Assembly (NCBI GenBank): GCA_009823395.1
Contig: CM020510.1
Span: 3,363,773 to 3,427,772, forward strand
Direction: 5' to 3'
DNA length: 64,000 nt
DNA from: Thamnaconus septentrionalis
Taxonomy: Eukaryota > Chordata > Actinopteri > Tetraodontiformes > Monacanthidae
Shown here: positions 1 through 12,830 of the stretch, one piece after another
How positions within the stretch are numbered: the stretch's first letter is position 1
How the letters are laid out: every line of letters begins with the position of its first letter
Translations under genes and position numbers: made by a program
The notes under the pieces: generated by a model
The model's input: the letters and a program-made list of their open reading frames with translations, nothing else
Databases searched by the model: none
What the model was told of the DNA's origin: nothing

Positions 1-210
1 AGCCCTGGGAAGTCGTGGGTATTCCTGGGTAATGGGTAACTTGGGTCCTGGGTAGTCCTGGGAAGTCGTGGGTATTCCTGGGTAATGGGTAACTTGGGTC
101 CTGTGTAGTCCTAGGTCATGGGCCACCTTGGGCCCTGGGTAGCCCTGGGAAGTCGTGGGTATTCCTGGGTAATGGGTAACTTGGGTCCTGGGTAGTCCTG
201 GGTCTTGTGG
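1..210. repeat. 53-bp minisatellite, truncated by window edge
   Basis: A unit of about 53 bp starts at 1, 54 and about 141, with a shorter degenerate unit between the last two. Inside each unit the shorter motif TCCTGGGT or TCGTGGGT recurs every 8-10 bases, so the array probably grew from a decamer-like core. It runs off the left edge, so its full size is unknown. Confidence 0.9.
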
Positions 211-2921
211 AGGCTCTGGATGGCTGGAGTTGTTGCAGGCTGGAGACTCAACACCTGCAGCAGGTTAAATCGGACGGTGACATTTCTAGTGACCTGCTGG
301 AGAGTGATGCGATTGGCCGCCTCTGTGTGGCCTGAACTGTGGTGGCCTCAGCTTCTTTCACTGTCCAAGGCTAACTTTTCCCTCTCATTTATATTTGATC
401 GTGTATTTGATGGTGTTGAAAACAATTGGGTTCACTGATTACAAATGGGAACTTTCATTTCTTTTTTTCCTGGTTGCAGCACCGGATTTCGGCCTGTATG
501 CTGCCTCAGGCCACCAAAACAGTTGCATCAAATAAAACTCATGCCTGAGGCTCACTGGTTCTCCTGCAAGGCCTCTCTGTGATGTGCAGGTAAGAACAAA
601 AAAGCTTTTTGAATGTGAGATGTGCCAATCTTGGTGAATTTGAAAAAAACGAAAGAAAAAAGGGAAAATAATCAGCCAGTCCAGTGAAGCAGTGCGACTG
701 GATTTGGACCTGAGCCTGAACAGACAGCAGAAGACAGAGAGCGAGAGAGAGAGAGAGAGAGAGAGAGAAAGCTGGAGCACATTGGCGATGCCTTGGATTA
801 AATGTTAAAATATTAAATATTGAAAGGAACGTCGGTTCCCCGTAGCGTCGGCTTTCAATCTCTGGCTGAATTCAGCGGCGGGGCCCTGCGGGAATGTCGG
901 AGCGACAGAGATGAAAACGGTCCCTAGAAGAGAAATGAATGAGTTGAGGCGAGCAAAGACGGACGGCCAGGCGGGCAGGCAGGCAGTCGGCGGGTGACTG
1001 AGGATAAAGAAATCAAAACAACAACAAAAAAAACCCCCAAATAATCAAAAAACAAACAAGTCGGTGAGAAAATTAAAATAATTCATTCATTCATTCATCT
1101 TCTATACCCGCTTATTCCTGTTCAGGGTCACGGGGGTCTGCTGGAGCCTATCCCAGCTGTCTTAAAAGGGTAATAGTTCAGGACACAAAATCTTCATCCA
1201 TGTCGAGGCCGGTTTCAGCGGGCGAACCGAACAATTAGAGTTCCCGTCAGTCAGGCCGCGTTAATGGTTCCTGAACTATCGAACTATCACTGATTGTAGT
1301 TTGGTTGTGCTGCAGTTGAAAAAAAAAAAAAAAAAACAGTATTGAGAAATGCAAAGCTGTTCAAAATGATCCTTTAGAAAAACGTTCAACACTTTTATTA
1401 CTTCGTCTTTCACCGAGGTTAATTATTGGGTTCCAATCCGTCATTTTATAATCTTATGGATTTGTAATAGTAGTCTGTAAAACTGCCTCTAAATAAATGT
1501 GTGACGTTGCCGTGAAGTGATTCGTCCGGCGTGTCGGGTCGCGCTTGAAAGCTACACAGTGCAGCTACAGCTGGCACCCCCCCTCGCTGCCGAGGCGGTA
1601 CCATTGATCCTATTAATCGGTTATGTACCGCTTTACTGAGTTTGGAATCATAATTTTATGGTCGAAAAGTTACCTAGAGCTGCTTTCACCTCTAATCAGC
1701 CCAGTCCAGACTGTTCTGGCAAAACTTACATTTTTTCAAAACTATGGAATGATGTATTGTTTCAAAAGGGTAAAAAAAATAATTAATTACATTTACTAAA
1801 TTTCAGAACCTGTGCTTTCCTACATTAACTTGAGTGAAGGAGTTGAATCAGTACTTAATCAATATTTATCAGGATGAAACCACCTGATGGACTGCGAAAA
1901 GAAAGACGCCACGCATCGTCGCACTTTATCGCTTCATCCCGTTGTTTTTATCACGGGCCAATTAAAACACAAACAGCAATCTGAGGTTTTTAACGATTGC
2001 CGGAATGGAATCTGAACGGCTCGAAACTTCCAGCGGGCGTCTCGGATGGTTTCACCAGTGCCACCGGCACCGACCGCAGGGTCCAAAACATTTTAAATCT
2101 ATTTAAAAAGAAACAATAAAAAAAGAATAAAAGAGGCCTCCAGGTATCTGCTGCGTTCTGAATGAAGCTGTGGCCTTTAACAACAGCAGTTACTCTTGTA
2201 TCCCTCATCACCTCCAAACAATCTCACTTTCAACACTTTGTCTGACTCAGTGGCGAAGCACCAGATCAGAAACAGGTCGTGCGACATTAGAACCAGCATC
2301 AGATTTTATCACCAGGTATGTGTAAACATACTTATGACTCCAGACTTTACTCCTACTGTACATGTCTTACTTTTGTGCTTGAATGCTGCAGAGGTGCAGC
2401 TGAGAAGAAACTTCCAGCAAGGCCTCAGCTAGTGTTTTTACGGGTGCTACATCAACTGACGACCACTAGAGGCACTGCGGTGGGATTAACGTCAGATTCA
2501 AGTGGTGACCGGTGTCCTTTCCGAGGCATTTTATATCAGAACAGATATGCATAATATGATAAGAAGGCAACTCTAGAACCTCCAGCAGGTCTGGACCTAA
2601 AAACCAAACCTGACTACGCGTGTTTTTCGGAACCACGTTCTTGCGACTGTCAACTGCATTTGCATCTTTATTGGTCCACGTGTAACTTCAGACGCCACCT
2701 TTGCCACGCCGCAGCTTTTTTATGATTATTTGTGTGTGTGTGTGTGTGTGTGTCCCTTTATTTCCTGGCAACTTGCGTCTCACCGGAGACTCAATCTCAA
2801 GGCTGGATGTAGAAAAAGCAATCTGTGGGCCGAGTAATTTGTTCAAAGTGACACATTCTCACCTGCCAGTAATTGGCTGCTGCTGCTGCTCAGCTAGCTG
2901 CTGATAGCTGCTTTTTGAAGC

Positions 2922-2958
<37 letters not shown>

Positions 2959-3195
2959 GTGAGATCTTGCTTGCGCTGGGGCTTGTAGAGAGTCATGACG
3001 TGCACAACTTATTATTAAAAAAAACAAAACAAAAAAAAAAAACTCCACCGTAACCGTAACAACAGGGGATGAGAGGAGAATTTTCAATAGATGCATCTTA
3101 TGAGCGCTGAGTGATTGACACGGATATTATCCGGCCCCGGGCGATGGCGGCGCTTAGCGGGAACTCTGCACATCTGTGAGTGACAGGAGAGCGAG

Positions 3196-3257
<62 letters not shown>

Positions 3258-4308
3258 TCCTGTTCATCGTGTATTAAAACACGACAAAAGTCAGAAAGTT
3301 CCCAGAGGATGGAGCGTAAATTTCAGATTTTTTTTTATTTATGTGTTTAAAAAAGAGGTTTGAAATGATTCACATTTGGAATAAAACATGAGATGTAAAA
3401 CATATTTTTTATGCTGGTCTTAGACCTCTGGTGAAATACTGTCCTCCACCTCCTTTTCCGCTCCCTCCTCCTCCTTTGTGTTATTATGACGACAACATTG
3501 TCGGGCGACACTTCACAGTGTGCAACACTTGCACTCACACACTCCATGTAGGGGAATTTTTTTTCCCCCTCAGGTTTTAAAAATAAACCCAATCCAAGAA
3601 AGGAAGAAAATCTGTGTCAGCGTGGCCGCTCACATGTTTCCGCCCACATGCCAGTTCGGTCATACGAACACGCATCAAATCCCTTCTATCGGCGGAGACA
3701 AACTATTCAACTTTGAAGGTGAAGGACTCTTTTTTTATATTTATTTTTTTCTTCCCTTACCAGAGAGATTAAATGATTCTCAGTGAGGCAGACATCTGGG
3801 GAGACGCAGAAGCGTTTGATTTGAATAAAGTTGAAAGTTTGAATATTGGATGTGATCAGCCAGGGCCTTTCTGACCATCTTTTATTTATGTCACTCCAAC
3901 TCGTTTTTTTTTTTTTTTTTTACCCCATCCCGTCAGCATTCCGAATCGCAAACATCCCTTCCAGCACTTGTGGACGCTGCTGCAGCACGAACTCAAGACG
4001 TTCATTTCAAAATTCAGTCTGAGAAAACACATGCATCTGTGCGGCAGAAAAAAAAGAGAAAGAAAACGAGTTGTAAACAGACGGTTCAAGAAAAGCTGGA
4101 TAAATCTCTATAAATCTAGAGCTCCAAATAAAACTTTCTCTTCATGCCTGCGGAACCAGAAAGTATTTGGTGCCATTTCAGTACTTCTGGTGTGTCCCAA
4201 ACTGCATTTTTCTGGTTTGTAGAGATCCATCTTGAAAAGCTCTAAATTAAGCTCCTTTTTTTTAGTCAGTCAGAGGATGACTCTAATCAGCGTCCTCTCA
4301 GGAGAAAG
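211..4308. other. Intergenic DNA without a recognisable gene
   Basis: Open frames here are short and lack family motifs. Visible content: a (GA)n tract at about 743-768, a LINE/SINE-type tail at 1081-1165 (listed separately), (TG)n at 2731-2753 and 2923-2957, (GA)n at 3199-3249 followed by a G run, and poly-T and poly-A tracts. No tRNA or rRNA pattern was seen. Confidence 0.6.
1081..1165 (+). repeat. Fragment of a teleost LINE/SINE 3' tail
   Basis: An (ATTC)n stretch leads into CTTCTATACCCGCTTATTCC and then GGGTCACGGGGGTCTGCTGG and AGCCTATCCCAGCTG. This wording recurs in fish genomes as the 3' end of a retroelement. A second, shorter copy lies at 21296-21345 inside an intron of the first cholinesterase gene. 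The exact family was not determined. Confidence 0.6.
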
Positions 4309-4622
4309 TGCAATCAGTGTCAACATGAATGTTGCAGTGCAAACAGTGTCAACGTGGATGTTGCAGTTTAAAGTGTCACCGTGGTTATTGCAGTGGAAAC
4401 AGTGTCAACATGAATGTTGCAGTACAAACATTGTCAGCGTGGATGTTGCAGTGCAAACATTGTCAATTTGAATGTTGGAGTTTAAACAGCGTTAGCGTGG
4501 ATGTTGCAGTGGAAGCAGTGTCAGCGTGAATGTTGCAGTGCAAACATTGTCAGCGTGGATGTTGCAGTGCAAACATTGTCAATGTGGATGTTGAAGTTTA
4601 AACAGCGTTAGCGTGGATGTTG
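4309..4622 (+). repeat. 29-bp minisatellite array, copy A
   Basis: About ten tandem units of 29 bp carry the core GTGGATGTTGCAGTGCAAAC followed by AGTGTCAGC or ATTGTCAGC. The same unit in inverse orientation forms the array at 12312-12735. Because 29 is not a multiple of 3 and the unit has no stop, open frames run through it (Cys/Gln/Val-rich); these are artefacts, not genes. The left flank (about 4278-4308, with CCTCTCAGGAGAAAG) resembles the dispersed repeat at 15370-15481. Confidence 0.9.
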
Positions 4623-6345
4623 GACAAGCTTGGTAACATTTCCTCAGTCGAATAAGAAGGAGAAGAAGGAAAGAAAGTTGTTGCTAATTGGCTGCAGACA
4701 TGCTGTCGTGCTGAGCCAACCAGTGTCTTCCTGGCCCAACAGATGGCGCTGGAACAGTTTTGACTTTGATTTTCCAAAACTTGCACCCAGTAACCAAGTG
4801 CCAATGTTTACCGTGGGCTCTTTCCAGGACATGGTGGATTTGTGAGACATTTGGTGTAGCGGGAGATTAATCGACTGAAAACAAGGAGAAAAACAGAATG
4901 TTTGGTCGACAAGATTCACAGTCAAACAAAGGAGCTGATCACTCCTCAACCAACAGTGATCAACTCTTCTGTCTGGACTCTGCGTTTCAACTCGGAGGAG
5001 ATTAAAAGGTTTGGATGTGATCAAACAGTAGTTCCATCCAGAAAATGTTTATTTATTCCTGAAAAGCCATTAAAAAAAAAAAAAAGGCCGGCCGCTGCTG
5101 CAGACAATCGTCTGAAGATCGTCCCTAATATCCCTAATCCCCAAAGTTCTGCTTGGAATGTAGGATTTTTGAGTGGAGCTTCAAAACCTCTCCATGTCTA
5201 CAGGAAACTGCACATTTAACCCTCTGTTTATACCCTCCTGCTAAAACTAAAAGGTTTTTATTTATGTCCTTCACGGTCAGTAGGGAAAAAACCAAAACAA
5301 TAAATATGTTTGTATGGGCGCCCTTAGTGACATCACAGAGGGACAAGGGATTACTCATCTCATGGCACCTTCATAGGATTGTAGAGCTGCGACGAGCTAA
5401 ACAAGTGTTAAATCATTTCCATATTCCATTTTGAAATGATTTTCTTTCTTTTTTCTTTGGTTTGCAGCAGAGTAAACACACACGAGCGCACGCACGCACG
5501 CGCGCACACACACACACACACTCACACACACACAGTCATTTATGGCGGTGAGTATTAGCGGGGATCAACGGTGGGAATCAGGAAGCTCCTCCTGCAGTCG
5601 CAGCACTTTTCCCCCAGAATAAAAGAACTCTGTGAGGCGGCGAAATGCACAGTTGCATTATGGGTCTTCATTTTAAAGAGCGGACGGACAGATGTGCGGG
5701 AGGGGAAACGGCTCGCTGGTGCAAATGAGGATTTCTCCTTTTATTTTTTTTCTTTTCCTCCCCTGCTTGAACAAATAAGAAAGGAAGTGACACCGACTGA
5801 ATCCGCCGCTCGGCTCTTTTCAATTACAATGGATTTAATGCTGACTTGTCAATTAGGACAAATAGAAAACCTTCTTTCTAACATACACGCACACGCACAC
5901 ACACACACACACACACATACACACGATGCGGGAAGCCAAGGCTAAGTGCATATTTTGCATTTTGCCGTGGCTTTCAAAAGTTTGACTGGCGAAAAAAAAA
6001 AAAAAAAAGTGAATTAGTGTTGCACTCAGATTATTGATTTGAGGTTGAAACTCTTCTGCTCTGACGCTCCGCTCGCCTCTCAAAGTCTTTCCGTCCCCAC
6101 CTTTATCGATTGGCCCACCGACCATCGCTGTTATGCGACCGCTGCCGCCGCTGAGCTGTCGATAGTGTAACCTTGCTGCGCTCACGTATGAACAAATATG
6201 GATGAAACTTGTGTTAAAAAAAAGAGGGGAAAAAAAGTCTCAAAATGAAATATAATCCTTTGGTTTTTCCCTCAGGACAACATCAGAGTGGCAGCTCTGT
6301 CTCTGACACCAAACCATCAGATTCTGTTCAAATATGTAAAACACA
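4623..6345. other. Intergenic DNA without a recognisable gene
   Basis: No supported coding sequence was found. Contents include a CG/CA-rich alternating tract around 5480-5534 and (CA)n at about 5886-5926. The 105-126 codon open frames here have no recognisable domain and are partly microsatellite. Confidence 0.55.
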
Positions 6346-6452
6346 CTTGACAGCAAACAATGCGCTTCACACCATCCGGTTGGAAACACCTGGAAATCGC
6401 AATTGTACTTTGTTGAAATTTTAGGAATATCATTTTGCGAAAATCTGTGATA
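6346..6452 (+). mobile_element. Partial copy of the GCTGCGTTTCC MITE family
   Basis: The segment running from GACAGCAAAC through TGCGCTTCACACCATC, TGGAAACACCTGGAAATCGC and AATTGTACTTTGTTGAAATT matches the right half of the fuller copies at 15485-15847 and 47449-47896. The left half and the outer terminus are missing. Confidence 0.7.
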
Positions 6453-7923
6453 GACCATCTGCTGCTGCTGCTGTGGTGGAAAATCACAATGAGTCAGAAC
6501 ACCTGCCACCTGCCACACCTGCACTTGTCCTCCCTCAGCTGATTGACACACCTGCATTCCATCTTCTGGAATCTCGTTTTAACGTCCGGAAAGCAGGGCT
6601 GCTCATTGGGTTGGAACGTCGTCAGCCTCTGTGAAGGACAAACTTTTTCCGTCCGTTGGGTTTAGTGAGGAGAGTAAACACAGTGTAAATAAACAACACC
6701 TCAGCTCTTTCACACCATCTTAGATAAGCTTAAGTACCTAATTCAGCACATATGACGTTAGCGAGGAACAGCAACGACGACGACAACAACAGCAACAACA
6801 ACGAAAATCTGTTCATTTCCATTAACACCTCTGGTGTGAAGTAAATCCAATAAAACAATGTTTGTGCTTTCTGCTGAGCAAAAGTTTCTGTGTTTGTGGT
6901 TTTCCTTCTTTTGGTCCATCAGGTTGTCGTGGTTGTTGTTTTTAACAGTTGCTGGTCACAGTGACGGGGAGCACAAACACAACACAACAGCCTCCCGCTG
7001 GACCCCACACACCTTCATCTCAGAGCCGTACGGCGAATTTCACCGTGATAAACGTTAAGTGTATTTATGACACACAATAAATAAACTGAAAATATCTGTT
7101 TTTTTTTCACCGATAATAAAACTGCCAGCAGATTCAAGTCATGAAATTCACATGAACACAATGTGGTTTCACTCTTTATGGAGAAGGTCGCTGTGACTGA
7201 TTCATTAATAGTTTGTGTAGTTTCCCAATTTGGGATTTGCTAATTTAGTGCATCTATTCTGTTCTATTCTATTCTATTCTATATGTGTTTGCATTTGCCA
7301 TTAATTGTTTCCATTATCAAATCCATTATTAAATCTCACTTTCTAGTTTTAACTATACTATATTATAGCATAGTTATTGATATATACTGTGTTTTTAAAT
7401 TTGTGCTGTTTTTTGTTGCATCATGACCTCGCCGTCGCCATCCTGAGGCTCCTCCCCTTCTTCTTTTAGAGATGCAGAGATCAGCAATTATCCTGAGTTA
7501 AGCGTGTATGGGGGGCAGGGGCGGGGGGGAGTCACTTCCCATCAGGTCAAAAGGTCACCTGTTGTTGACCTTCCGTCAGGAAACCTGTCAGATGTCTTAG
7601 GGATGTTGTGTTGTTGTTGTTTTTTTTCTTTTTCGATTTAAATGCAACACTTCATAAAACACTCCAGCGTGGTCGAAAGAATGTGAGTGTGTGTGTGTGT
7701 GTGTGTCATGCAATGAGGAACAGACAGAGCAATTACCCTGCAGTGACACATTAATCCTGCCCCCCCATCGAGCTGCAGAGGTCAAGAGGTCAGGAGAGAG
7801 GGGGGGTGGGGGGCACAGTGTTGCTCTTTGCTCTCTTCTCCAGCCGCTGAGGCTCAGTGGGCTAAATAACAAGGTCACACACCCTGTCTGCCTAATCTGC
7901 TGCGGAGGCAGCCAAGGGCGTGT

Positions 7924-7970
<47 letters not shown>

Positions 7971-8135
7971 GGTTGTGAACCCTTGTGCAGCTCTCTTGCT
8001 TTCAGCTGGAGCCACTTTCTCAGTTTTCCATAACAAGTCGGTGTCGTATGGCCGTAACAACAGCTGGCCAAACGACAACCACAACCGTGTGTGTGTGTGT
8101 GTGTGTGCACGTGTGTGCACGCAGGGCTGTCTGTA
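6453..8135. other. Intergenic DNA without a recognisable gene
   Basis: Short open frames only. Contents include a short (TTCTA)n run at about 7258-7281, (TG)n at 7687-7707, (CA)n at 7927-7967 and (TG)n at about 8090-8108. Nothing supports a gene. Confidence 0.55.
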
Positions 8136-8408
8136 GCTGCGTTCCCATGACCCCTAGAATTGCGCAAAACCAAAATATGGCAATAAAAAACTGGTGATGG
8201 AAACAGTTGAATTCAAGTGAAAATGGCGCGTTACGATTGGACGGAGGAGGAGACGGAATATTTTTTTTTTTTAAGTCATCAAAGAGAAAAATATCACAAC
8301 CATTCTTGACAGCAAACAAACAAAAGCAAGCGCAATTCTCCTCCCGTGAGATTTGATGAGAATTACGGCTAGTGCGCTTCACACCATTCAATGGAAACAC
8401 CTGCAATC
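8136..8408 (+). mobile_element. MITE of the GCTGCGTTTCC family, internally deleted
   Basis: It starts with GCTGCGTTCCCATGACCCCT directly after a TA dinucleotide. It continues through CTGGTGATGGAAACAG, the short open frame reading M-A-R-Y-D-W-T-E-E-E, and TGCGCTTCACACCATTCAAT. The middle portion with the GGTCACGTGACC palindrome and the right terminus are missing. Confidence 0.8.
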
Positions 8409-8800
8409 CAGCCTGGATATTTGTTGGAACTCCAGGTTGGAGACGAATGCAAAAAAAAAAAAGAAAAAAGAAAAAAGAATTGGAAGCAACCGTCCCTCGC
8501 CGCTTTGTGTCGCTCGTCGCCAGGGAACAATTTTGGATTTTGATGCTTGTAAGTCGACTTTTTGCCGTTTGTTTGATCGTGATTGATTGTCACGGCGCTC
8601 AAATTCCAAACCAGCGCTGGATTCCCGAGGTCAGCTCCACGCTGGGATCAAACGACAGAAGCCCGAGGGACGCGCTGGGTTTTTATTCTTCACTCGTGTT
8701 ACATCTCATACAAACACTTTTTGACTCGCTTGTGCCCTCAGACGAATGAAAACCAAACATCTTCACTCACGGCTGTTCTGCTGTGGCTTTATTTTTCTCC

Positions 8801-8843
<43 letters not shown>

Positions 8844-9591
8844 TCAGCCCCCTCCCTCCCCGCTGATTGTCTAAATAAACCCAATGTGTGGAGGTTTTGC
8901 GCCGATGCTATAATTAGCAGCTAATTATTGTTCTCTTCCTCTCGTCTGCCTCCTGACCATCGACAGAATCTCCAGTGCAGATATTGTGTCATTAAAGTAA
9001 TTGCGCAACGGCGCACAATGACTACTTGGCCGCCGCCTGCTACACCCCCCACTCCAACCCTTCATTTAGAGCAATTAGTCAGAGGTGCTAACAGCGCCGG
9101 GGCCCTCTTCAGTCCACAGTGGGTATTTCAAGCTGCTGGTTTGGAAACGCTCTCCTCAGTTTAGCCTGCAGCCTTTGTGTGGATGTGTTTTATCTTTATT
9201 TCCTTGTCAGGTCCGCACAAAACCAGACCGACAAGCATGATTCTTTCTTTTTTTTAATTTTCATATCACATGAGCTCATTAAAAAAAACAACAGCCGTAT
9301 TATAATATAAAAGCTAATCACATATTGTGTGTCCTAATATGATTGTGTATGATCACAGGACATGATCACAGCACAGTCTGCTTTGATAGTTGAATATAAT
9401 TATTGTTATTCGTGTCACAGACTCGACTTGTCACAGCGGCACAGCTGATGAGGTGAAACAGATCAGATCACTTCCAGATCTTCATCGCTCACTCGACACC
9501 AGCGGCCACAGACGACCGCCTGCGAATGAACCTCGGAATCAAAACATTTTTGACTGAGGTGGAACAGGGACATCGGGAGAAAACCTGCCTG
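8409..9591. other. Intergenic DNA; possible conserved non-coding block
   Basis: No gene was seen. A (TC)n(CA)n tract lies at about 8800-8843. The segment 8890-9110 is free of simple repeats and contains the homeodomain-type string TAATTAGCAGCTAATTA at about 8911-8927, which is why it is flagged as a candidate regulatory element. Conservation could not be tested. Confidence 0.4.
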
Positions 9592-9873
9592 GCCTCTTTG
9601 ATTTCTTGTAAACAATATTCCGTCCAATCACAACGCGCCTTTTTCGCTTGAAGTAAACTGGTCACGTGACCCCGTACGTCACGACCGCTGACGCGTAAAT
9701 GCGAAAAAAAGTGTTTCCATGACACTTTGGCGATATTCCTCCATATGGATGCGTCTGGAAAAACCACCTCATGAGAGCCTCAAAGCCTTTCAGCCGTATT
9801 TGCGTTTTCCGTGATTAGTTTTTCATTGCGATATTCAGGTTTTGTGCAATTCCAGGGGTCATGGAAACGCAGC
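9592..9873 (-). mobile_element. MITE of the GCTGCGTTTCC family, inverted copy
   Basis: Read on the minus strand it begins GCTGCGTTTCCATGACCCCT at 9873, with TA just outside at 9874-9875. It contains the palindrome GGTCACGTGACC at 9660-9671 and the conserved stretch reading K-A-R-C-D-W-T-E. The distal third is missing. Confidence 0.85.
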
Positions 9874-9941
9874 TAGTGTTCTGGATGGATAGCAAGTAAA
9901 AATAAACACATAAATAAATAAACAATAGTTTTTTCTTCTGG

Positions 9942-9973
<32 letters not shown>

Positions 9974-10069
9974 CCTGTCAGCTGCTGTTAGACAGAATCA
10001 CAGCACTGGTGGCAAAGGGTCAGTCCTGCCTTCAGAAAATTACTCTCTTCAAGTTCCTGAGGTCCTGTA

Positions 10070-10103
<34 letters not shown>

Positions 10104-10290
10104 TCTCTCTCTCTCTCACACACACACACATACACACTCACACACACACACACAGAGTAATTGACCTCTGGGTTAATTGAGCGCAAGCTGAGCACTTGTT
10201 CTCTTCTAAACAGACATCCAGGGTCGGTGGTCCCCCGGCCTCCCGCATTCTCCTCCCTTTGGCCAGGCAGGATATCATTATCAGCTCTCT

Positions 10291-10349
<59 letters not shown>

Positions 10350-12311
10350 CACCCTCGACCCACTTGCTCCTTTGACCTTTTTCGCTATCACCCCTCCGTC
10401 TTTCCACAACAACCCAAAAATACAATTTTCAGTTGAAATTGTCGCTTTGCCATCATGACGCACAACAACAGCAGCAGCATTTTGTTTTTCTCTTAGACGT
10501 GCCATTGTTTGGTTGGAAGGTTGAGGGAGTGACTTTCATCCAGGGTCCAGTTACAGCTGGCAGCCTCCCTGGTGACCTTCTCAAAAAGATGGGGCTCGTC
10601 AGCAGCTCTGCGGTGGATTCTTTTTTTCTCCATCACGGCTGCCAAATAGCAAAATGTGAGCCGGCGTCACGTTGCTTCTTCTGCTTCTTCGGTTCAGGTC
10701 GTCACCTCAGGTCGCCTCCACTCCACATGCAGCTTTACATCTTTCAGAAATTAAATATGAGCGCCAGAGGTGGCAAACTTATTCACATTCTGCGGTTAAG
10801 TTAACAGACTGCTTGTGTAGAAAAACACACTCTGGTAAAAGCAAAAGTACTGGTTCAACTCCTTTATCCAAGTCAGAGATAGCAAGTGTACAGGTTCTGA
10901 AATGTACTGAAGTAAGAAGTAAAAATGCTTTTTTTTTCACCATTAAGGAAACGTACATTGGTTGATAATTTTGCAAAATTTTCTACATGGTAATTTTCTC
11001 TATGCTGAAAACGTACTGAACACCGTGTCCCCCAAAGGCACCCTCAAACAATCTCCAGTCTCTTGAGAATCACCAGCTTTTAAATTCAGCTGCACAGACG
11101 CCGAGTTCAAAGTGCTCCACATGGATGCCAATTTTTAGGAGGTGGGACCAAAACAGGAAGCAGGAAAGTTTTAAGGAGGAAGCGGCCTGTCATTCTAGGT
11201 GATCTTTTTTTTTTTATTTTTGCAGGATGCTGAAAGGAAAGCAGTGTCCCGGCTGCTGGAGATTAAAAAGAAGTTCAACCTCGCTGAGGTCACCGTCTGC
11301 AAAAACATTTTCTCTTTCTCACATTGGAGTGATGATCCAGTTGGAGTCACAACCATAAATAAATCAGTAGACATAAAAATGCGGAAATCATAATAAAAAT
11401 GTCCAAACTGGACTCTACAGCGCTTGACTCAATATTTCACCCTCCGAGTCCCTCTCTGTGATCTAATGCCGACGTTGTTTCATCGCTTTCACAGAGCTCA
11501 CAGAACCGTTTTTATTGAGAAAAACTCACCGGTGTTCAAACAGAAAAACAGCCGAGTTTCTCCTGGCCACCTGCCTTCAGCTCCTCTCCCCTCCCCCGGT
11601 CTTCTTCCTGTCACAAACAAGGAAGTCAAGCAGGAAGTCGGAGGGAGCGCACATAGAGGCGTAGCTACCGGCAAACCGTCTAAAAATGTCTAAATCAACT
11701 TCGGAAGAAAAACAGCGACATGAAAACCACTTCCTGGAGAGGAAGAACGGAGCTCCGGCGTCAAATCCCCTCCATCGTCCAAGCCGAAGGCTCGGGAAGA
11801 TGAGTGTGTGTGTGTGTGCGTGTATGTGTGTCTGAAGAGGTACCTGAGAGCTCTTCTCTCCAGACGGACGGGCGCTGTGATTGGCTCCAGGCTGAGAGCG
11901 TTTGGCTGAAGAGCCCGGTGAGGAGGGGTCATGATGGGCCGGCTAGCAAACATATGAATATGAACGCAGCCAAAGTCACATTTACATTTTAAGTGACTTA
12001 TAAACGTGACTCAGCAAGATCCAATTTCCGAGAGCCGGCGGGGCTGAGATTGGCTATCGAGGACTTTGTTTTTTTATTGGTTTATTCCGACGAGGGCCTC
12101 TTGATTTCGCCGCTCTTCCACTGAAGCCCCGGCGGTGCTCAGGAACGACCGGCGGGGCCTCGGAGCCACCGTCTGACTTTAAAAAATGAACATTGAAGCG
12201 TTTCAAGTAGCATTTGAACGATGGGTTAAATCCATGTTGGAAAGGGTTTGCGGGAAAACTTTTTGGAATAGGACGCTCTAACAGAAAAACAAGAAATAAT
12301 TTGAAAGATGG
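9874..12311. other. Intergenic DNA, microsatellite-rich, no gene seen
   Basis: Contents: (TG)n at about 9941-9969; a compound (TG)n(TC)n(CA)n tract at about 10073-10154; (CA)n at about 10292-10344; poly-T and poly-A runs near 10930 and 11204. The open frames (up to 123 codons) have no recognisable domain. Confidence 0.5.
10073..10154. repeat. Compound (TG)n(TC)n(CA)n microsatellite
   Basis: A TG run at about 10073-10101 is followed by a short TC run and then a CA run to 10154 with minor interruptions. TG and CA arms on the same strand are complementary, so this tract can fold into a hairpin with a TC loop. Confidence 0.85.
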
Positions 12312-12735
12312 ACTGCGCTGCAACATCCACGCTGACACTGTTTGCAGTGCAACATCCACGCTGACACTGTTTGCAGTGCAACAACCACGCTGACACTGTT
12401 TGCAGTGCAACATCCACGCTGACACTGTTTGCAGTGCAACAACCACGCTGACACTGTTTCCACTGCAGCATCCACACTGACACTGTTTAAACTGCAACAT
12501 CCATGTTGACACTGTTGTTTGCAGGATGCTGATACTGTTTAAACTGAAACATCCAAACTGACACTGTTTGCACTGCAGCATCCACACTGACACTGTTTAA
12601 ACTGCAACATCCATGTTGACACTGTTTCCACTGCAGCATCCACACTGACACTGTTTAAACTGCAACATCCAAACTTACACTGTTTGCACTGCAACATCCA
12701 CACTGACACTGCTTAAACTGCAACATCCATGCTGC
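12312..12735 (-). repeat. 29-bp minisatellite array, copy B
   Basis: About 14 units of AACATCCACGCTGACACTGT followed by TTGCAGTGC, with variants in which GCAGTGC becomes AAACTGC or CCACTGC. This is the reverse complement of the array at 4309-4622. It abuts a dispersed repeat (about 12740-12830) that also occurs at 41400-41520 and 15370-15481. Cys/Gln-rich open frames on the minus strand are products of the repeat. Confidence 0.92.
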
Positions 12736-12830
12736 CATCGTTTCCACAGCAGTTACTTCCTGTTCCCATCACAGCTAATGCCAGCGCTGCAGCTCTGTCT
12801 CCTTCTCCTCGGAGCACGCCGATACGCCAA
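12736..12830 (-). repeat. Dispersed repeat flanking minisatellite B
   Basis: The segment with ACTTCCTGTTCCCATCACAG and CTCTGTCTCCTTCTCCTC aligns by eye with 41449-41510 and, inverted, with 15380-15450. It appears to be part of the same repeat that carries the 29-bp unit. Confidence 0.6.

Noticed and set aside
12054..12593. 179-codon Cys/Gln-rich frame on the minus strand, resembling a tandem-repeat protein
   Set aside because: It reads through the 29-bp minisatellite, which is open in several frames; there is no start context, splice logic or domain.
12312..12735. CRISPR-like array of regular 29-bp repeats
   Set aside because: Units are directly adjacent without spacers, in a vertebrate genome; it is a minisatellite.
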